A stretch of DNA of 10,027 nucleotides from an uncultured Lachnoanaerobaculum sp. (GTDB lineage: Bacteria > Bacillota > Clostridia > Lachnospirales > Lachnospiraceae). This document shows positions 7,701-10,027 of the stretch, piece after piece. The notes below the pieces were generated by a model. The model saw nothing but the letters and a program-made list of their open reading frames with translations, did no database searches and had not been told where the DNA came from. Position 1 is the stretch's first letter. Each line of letters starts with the position of its first letter. The stretch spans positions 1 through 10,027 of the forward strand of contig CALISX010000581.1 of the NCBI GenBank assembly GCA_938041725.1. Reading direction: 5' to 3'. Position numbers and translations under genes: made by a program.

Positions 7701-8156
7701 AGCAAAAAGTTTACCAAAAAGGGAGATATGATGGCCTTTGCCACCCTGGAAGATCTGTATGGTACCCTGGAGGCAGTGATTTTCCCCAAGGTATTTGAAA
7801 AGTTTGAGGAGCTGATCCGTCTGGAGGAAAAGGTCTATCTTGTGGGACGGATGGATTTTTCCGGAGAGGAGGAAGCCAAACTGATTGTGGAGAAGGTGCT
7901 GCCTCTGGGGAGGCTGCCAGGAGAGCTTTGGATCCGGTATGCGGACCGGGAAAGCTATGAAAGGGACAGCGGTCTGCTTTTAATCAATCTAGGGCAGTCC
8001 GAGGGCGAAGACAGTGTGGTGATATATTTAAAAAAAGAAAGGGCCAAAAAGAATCTGGGAAGGGAGTGGCTGGTGAAGGGGGAAGAAATACAAAATCAGC
8101 TGCAAAGCAGACTGGGCAGGGAAAATGTGGTACTGGTGGAAAAAAAACTGCTTTAA
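4701..8156 (+). CDS. dnaE: DNA polymerase III subunit alpha (DnaE)
   Basis: Replicative C-family DNA polymerase of 1151 residues, full length for the Gram-positive DnaE family. In Firmicutes this enzyme works beside PolC and extends primers, mainly on the lagging strand. The N-terminal PHP domain (about 1-210) keeps all the expected metal ligands: H7, H9, D16, H41, E66, H88, C138, D206 and H208, so it may be an active 3'-5' exonuclease. Catalytic aspartates are D400 and D402 in PDIDVDF and D553 in LKMDFLGL. GPGRGSAAGSL (about 357-367) is the conserved palm/NTP region. A helix-hairpin-helix (IKNVGKNVADAI, about 832-843) binds DNA, and an OB fold lies near 990-1070 (AVGGILAQVSKK). An acidic-to-proline linker (EEEDALPPPPK) precedes the OB fold. 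No terminator is visible after the stop; the next promoter starts 16 bases downstream. Codon use is GC-richer than that of the choline gene. Confidence 0.97.
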   Translation: MSFTHLHVHTEYSLLDGSCKIKELVARAKACGMDSLAITDHGVMYGVIEFYKAAKAAGIKPILGCEVYVSPGSRFDREKGRGEDRYYHLILLAKNNQGYANLVKIVSKGFTQGFYYRPRIDFSLLEEYHEGLIALSACLAGEIPRLIVRGKKEEARAVARKYQALFGKDNFYLELQDHGIFEQKKVNLELQAMGRELNIPLAATNDIHYIYDRDAAAHDILLCIQTGKTVHEPNRMRYEGGQFYFKTEEEMQTLFAFAPEAVENTADIAARCNVEIEFGVTKLPRFPLPQGETSKGCLSRLCTEGLAARYESTREDMPALRERLEYELDIIEKMGYVDYFLIVWDYINYARNQGIAVGPGRGSAAGSLVSYCLGITDIDPIRYQLLFERFLNPERISMPDIDVDFAYERRGEVISYVIKKYGADRVCQIITFGTLQARGVIRDVGRALEIPYSRCDTIAKLVPREKDMTLETAIAQSKELHQLFETDPQVRRLLELSLRLEGLPRHTSMHAAGVVISQKSVEEYVPLAVGAEGSVTTQYTMNTLEELGLLKMDFLGLRTLTVIQNTLAQIQKKHHKTIDLHSLGYDDPKVFAFISTGKTDGVFQLESAGMQSFMRELKPENLEDIIAGISLFRPGPMDFIPKYIQGKNNRSKITYDTPLLEPILSATYGCIVYQEQVMAIVRDLAGYTVGRSDLVRRAMSKKKASVMEKERKNFVYGNPEEGVPGCVARGIPEITAQKIFDEMMDFASYAFNKSHAACYAYISYQTAYLKYYYPKEFMAATMTSVMDNTDKLMEYMGGLHAMGIRLLPPDINRGERGFSVEQEGIRFGLNAIKNVGKNVADAIIREREIRGPYQSLEDFISRISLKEISRRSVESFIKAGALDLLEGNRREKILSAEALINEKNREQRGSMPGQMSLFQQDNNFLGRQLITMAEYSKEELLAFEKEVLGVYLSGHPLDEFLQDLEKNTNAKSTDFKRNLEEEDALPPPPKTAVGGILAQVSKKFTKKGDMMAFATLEDLYGTLEAVIFPKVFEKFEELIRLEEKVYLVGRMDFSGEEEAKLIVEKVLPLGRLPGELWIRYADRESYERDSGLLLINLGQSEGEDSVVIYLKKERAKKNLGREWLVKGEEIQNQLQSRLGRENVVLVEKKLL

Positions 8157-8172
8157 CCGGCACTGCTTCAAT

Positions 8173-8201
8173 TTGACGAAAAAGGGCTTATTTACTATAC
8201 T
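8173..8201 (+). promoter_or_regulatory. Strong SigA-type promoter for the rfbC-export operon
   Basis: TTGACG (8173-8178) and TATACT (8196-8201) are separated by exactly 17 bases; each box differs from consensus at one position. Transcription should start near 8208, leaving a leader of about 95 bases before rfbC. The leader holds a second copy of the -35 block and a repeated CTTTGCCG (8221-8228 and 8261-8268). Confidence 0.85.
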
Positions 8202-8240
8202 ATAGCCAACGACAAAAATCCTTTGCCGTTGACGAAAAAG
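8173..8240 (+). repeat. 12-bp direct repeat, one copy over the -35 box
   Basis: TTGACGAAAAAG occurs at 8173-8184 and again, identically, at 8229-8240, 56 bases apart start to start. The first copy is the -35 region; the second lies in the transcribed leader. Seventeen bases after the second TTGACG stands CATAGA (8252-8257 is TGCATA, 8255-8260 is CATAGA/T), only a poor -10, so a second promoter is doubtful. A regulator binding both copies is an alternative. Confidence 0.7.
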
Positions 8241-8302
8241 CCTCCGGCGGATGCATAGATCTTTGCCGGGGAATCAAACCCTGGGAGGGAATAAAAGTAT
8301 AT

Positions 8303-8857
8303 ATGAGTAAAATAACAGTGGAAAGATGCGGCATAGAGGGGCTGTGTGTGATCACACCAAAGGTGTTTTTGGATGACCGGGGATACTTTATGGAAACCTA
8401 TCATAAGGAAGAGTTTGCAGAACATGGACTTTTCATGGATTTTGTCCAGGACAACCAGTCCCGTTCCGTCAAAGGAGTGCTGCGGGGGCTGCACTTTCAA
8501 AAGGAACATCCCCAGGGAAAGCTGGTTCGGGTGATTTTGGGTGAAGTATATGATGTGGCGGTGGACTTAAGGAAGGCCTCCCCTACCTTTGGGCAGTATT
8601 TCGGAGTCCTTTTATCCCAGGAAAATAAAAAGCAGTTTTATATTCCTGAGGGCTTTGCCCATGGTTTTGTGGTGCTTTCCGATGTGGCGGAATTTGTTTA
8701 TAAATGCACGGATTTTTATCATCCCGGAGATGAAGGCGGGCTGGCCTATGACGACCCTGCAATCGGCATTGACTGGCCTGTGGAGGGACTGGAGCTGAAG
8801 CTTTCCGACAAGGACAGGAAGTGGAAGGGCTTAAAGGACACCTTCTCCTTTACATAG
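8303..8857 (+). CDS. rfbC: dTDP-4-dehydrorhamnose 3,5-epimerase (RmlC/RfbC)
   Basis: Cytoplasmic 184-residue cupin epimerase, the usual length, that epimerises C3 and C5 of dTDP-4-keto-6-deoxyglucose in dTDP-L-rhamnose synthesis. Family signatures: FLDDRGYFMETYH (22-34), RGLHFQ (61-66) with catalytic His64, QGKLVRV (71-77) with Lys73, the VDLRKASPTFG strand (87-97), FYIPEGFAHGF (112-122), YKCTDFYHP with Tyr139, and LSDKD near the C-terminus (Asp171, partner of His64 by comparison with characterised RmlC enzymes). GGAGG (8284-8288) stands 14 bases before the ATG, a long spacer, but no closer start is seen. It opens an operon with a polysaccharide exporter 18 bases downstream, so rhamnose is a likely component of the exported glycan. 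The other dTDP-rhamnose genes (rfbA, rfbB, rfbD) are not in this window. Confidence 0.95.
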   Translation: MSKITVERCGIEGLCVITPKVFLDDRGYFMETYHKEEFAEHGLFMDFVQDNQSRSVKGVLRGLHFQKEHPQGKLVRVILGEVYDVAVDLRKASPTFGQYFGVLLSQENKKQFYIPEGFAHGFVVLSDVAEFVYKCTDFYHPGDEGGLAYDDPAIGIDWPVEGLELKLSDKDRKWKGLKDTFSFT

Positions 8858-8875
8858 GACTGCAGGAAATCAAAG

Positions 8876-9697
8876 ATGAGGAATATGTGGACCCTGATAA
8901 GGGAGATTGTTCAAAAAAGAAATCTCATATGGGATTTGGCTAAGGCGGATTTTAGAAAACGTTTTGTAGGTTCCTACTTTGGGGTGGCCTGGATGTTTGT
9001 GCAGCCTGTGGTAACGGTGCTGATTTATTTCTTTATATTTCAAATGGGTTTTAAAAGCGTCCCCCCCATTCCCGGGGTGCCCTATGTGATTTGGCTGGTG
9101 CCGGGCATTGTGCCCTGGTTTTTTTTCGGGGAGGCCTTAAACGGAGGAACCGGCTGTCTGCAGGAGTATAATTATCTGGTAAAAAAAGTGGTGTTCAATG
9201 TGAGTATTTTGCCGGTATTAAAGATTCTTTCCTGCTTAATTGTCCATGGTATCTTTGCATTGATCATGGTGATGCTTTTTTTTGCCTTTGGAAGGCTTCC
9301 CATGGTGACCTGGGCGGGAATCTTGTACTATAGTTTTGCTCTGTCGGTGCTGACCTTGGCTTTAAGCTATATTACCTGTTCCATTCAGGTGTTTTTTAAG
9401 GACATGTCCCAGATTGTGGGGATCGTCCTGCAGATTGGCATGTGGATGACGCCCATTATGTGGGATCCCTTTATGTTCAAGGACCGTCCGGAGCTGATGG
9501 CCTCCCTGGAGAAAGTTTTACGGATCAATCCTGTGTACTATATTGTGGTGGGGTATCGGGACAGTATGCTGTCGGGAAATTGGTTTTGGCAGCGTCCAGG
9601 GCTGACCCTGTATTTTTGGGGTGTTACTTTGATCCTGCTGTGGATCGGTCTGCGGGTTTTCGGCAGCTTAAAGCCCCATTTCTCAGATGTATTGTAA
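8876..9697 (+). CDS. ABC-2 type polysaccharide/teichoic acid export permease (TagG/RgpC/Wzm family)
   Basis: Inner membrane permease of 273 residues, typical for the family, that pairs with a TagH/Wzt-type ATPase to carry lipid-linked glycan or teichoic acid out of the cell. A cytoplasmic amphipathic N-terminus (LIWDLAKADFRKRFVGSYFG, 17-36) precedes about six membrane segments, roughly at 37-58, 70-88, 112-138, 146-170, 177-197 and 243-263. Family landmarks are GVAWMFVQP (36-44), the FFKDMSQI loop (173-180), MWMTPIMW (189-196) and LRINPVYY (215-222). AGGA (8864-8867) sits 8 bases before the ATG; a second ATG in frame (codon 4) is possible but less well placed. The gene is 18 bases after rfbC and 9 bases before the ATPase gene, so the three are co-transcribed. 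Whether the cargo is teichoic acid or a rhamnose-containing polysaccharide cannot be told from the permease alone. Confidence 0.94.
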   Translation: MRNMWTLIREIVQKRNLIWDLAKADFRKRFVGSYFGVAWMFVQPVVTVLIYFFIFQMGFKSVPPIPGVPYVIWLVPGIVPWFFFGEALNGGTGCLQEYNYLVKKVVFNVSILPVLKILSCLIVHGIFALIMVMLFFAFGRLPMVTWAGILYYSFALSVLTLALSYITCSIQVFFKDMSQIVGIVLQIGMWMTPIMWDPFMFKDRPELMASLEKVLRINPVYYIVVGYRDSMLSGNWFWQRPGLTLYFWGVTLILLWIGLRVFGSLKPHFSDVL

Positions 9698-9706
9698 GGG
9701 AGAGGT

Positions 9707-10027
9707 ATGAATAAAAATCTTGCCATATCAGTTCAGGATGTGACAAAAGTCTATAAATTATACAACAAACCCATGGACAGGCTGAGAGAAAGCCTGTCCA
9801 TTACCCGTAAAGAATACCACAGGGATTTTTTTGCCCTGGATAAAATTTCTTTCCAGGTGGAAAAGGGAACCACCGTGGGGATTATCGGCACCAATGGTTC
9901 TGGAAAATCCACTATTTTGAAGATTATCACCGGGGTGCTGAGCCCTACCACCGGGCATGTGGAGGTGGACGGCACCATTTCTGCCCTTTTAGAGCTGGGA
10001 GCTGGTTTTAATATGGATTATACCGGC
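9707..10027 (+). CDS. Polysaccharide/teichoic acid export ATPase (TagH/RgpD/Wzt family), 3' truncated by window edge
   Basis: The frame from ATG 9707 is open to the last base, giving 107 residues of an ABC ATPase. It starts with ISVQDVTKVYKLYNKPMDRL, the beginning usual in TagH/Wzt proteins, followed by the long insertion before FFALDKISFQV. Walker A is GTNGSGKST (61-69). ISALLELGAGFNMDYTG (91-107) is the Q-loop region characteristic of this polysaccharide-export subgroup. The signature motif, Walker B and any C-terminal glycan-binding domain lie beyond the edge. GGGAGAGG (9698-9705) directly follows the permease stop and serves as the ribosome site. It forms the transporter with the upstream permease. 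A C-terminal carbohydrate-binding domain, if present, would indicate recognition of a capped glycan. Confidence 0.94.
   Translation, partial: MNKNLAISVQDVTKVYKLYNKPMDRLRESLSITRKEYHRDFFALDKISFQVEKGTTVGIIGTNGSGKSTILKIITGVLSPTTGHVEVDGTISALLELGAGFNMDYTG

Noticed and set aside
8229..8260. Second promoter from the repeated TTGACG
   Set aside because: No acceptable -10 lies 16-18 bases downstream; the best candidate is CATAGA-like and poorly spaced.
1..10027. CRISPR array, tRNA or rRNA genes, transposase
   Set aside because: No regularly spaced repeats, cloverleaf-like tRNA sequence, rRNA signature or transposase-like protein was seen on either strand.

Overview
The window looks like chromosomal DNA from a Gram-positive, low-to-mid GC Clostridia, most likely a Lachnospiraceae-type gut bacterium. 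The evidence is a Gram-positive type DnaE polymerase with an intact PHP domain, a secreted protein built from choline-binding type repeats, purine-rich AGGAGG ribosome sites, SigA-like promoters and intrinsic terminators. The family assignment is inference from protein character, because no database search was possible.

Layout from left to right: the last 39 codons of an unidentified + strand gene (3-122) and a strong hairpin terminator (141-175). Then comes a very AT-rich minus strand gene (265-2049) for a three-part protein: a winged helix domain, a LicC-type phosphocholine cytidylyltransferase and a LicA-type choline kinase. An AT-rich non-coding stretch follows (2050-2756), holding small inverted repeats and a clear promoter (TTGTAA-17-TATACT). 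It leads to a divergent gene for a secreted 548-residue cell wall (choline) binding repeat protein (2757-4403), which ends in an intrinsic terminator. Directly abutting that terminator's T run is a 170-base foldback element (4477-4646). It has a perfect 12-bp closing helix around three further helices and looks like a structured RNA that I cannot assign to a known class. After it come dnaE (4701-8156), a consensus-like promoter (8173-8201), and a tight operon of rfbC (8303-8857), a TagG/Wzm-type polysaccharide export permease (8876-9697) and the start of its TagH/Wzt-type ATPase (9707 to the right edge).

Functional reading: the left half makes activated phosphocholine (choline, then P-choline, then CDP-choline) and a secreted protein of the kind that docks on choline-decorated surface polymers. 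The right half begins a surface glycan operon (dTDP-rhamnose synthesis plus ABC export). Together they suggest a phosphocholine-decorated cell wall glycan, although the transferase that would attach the choline is not in view.

Three things stand out: the unassigned structured element before dnaE; an abrupt change of codon use inside the binding protein gene between about 3333 and 3387, suggesting a recombinant gene or an assembly join; and the regulator-like domain fused to the choline-activating enzyme.
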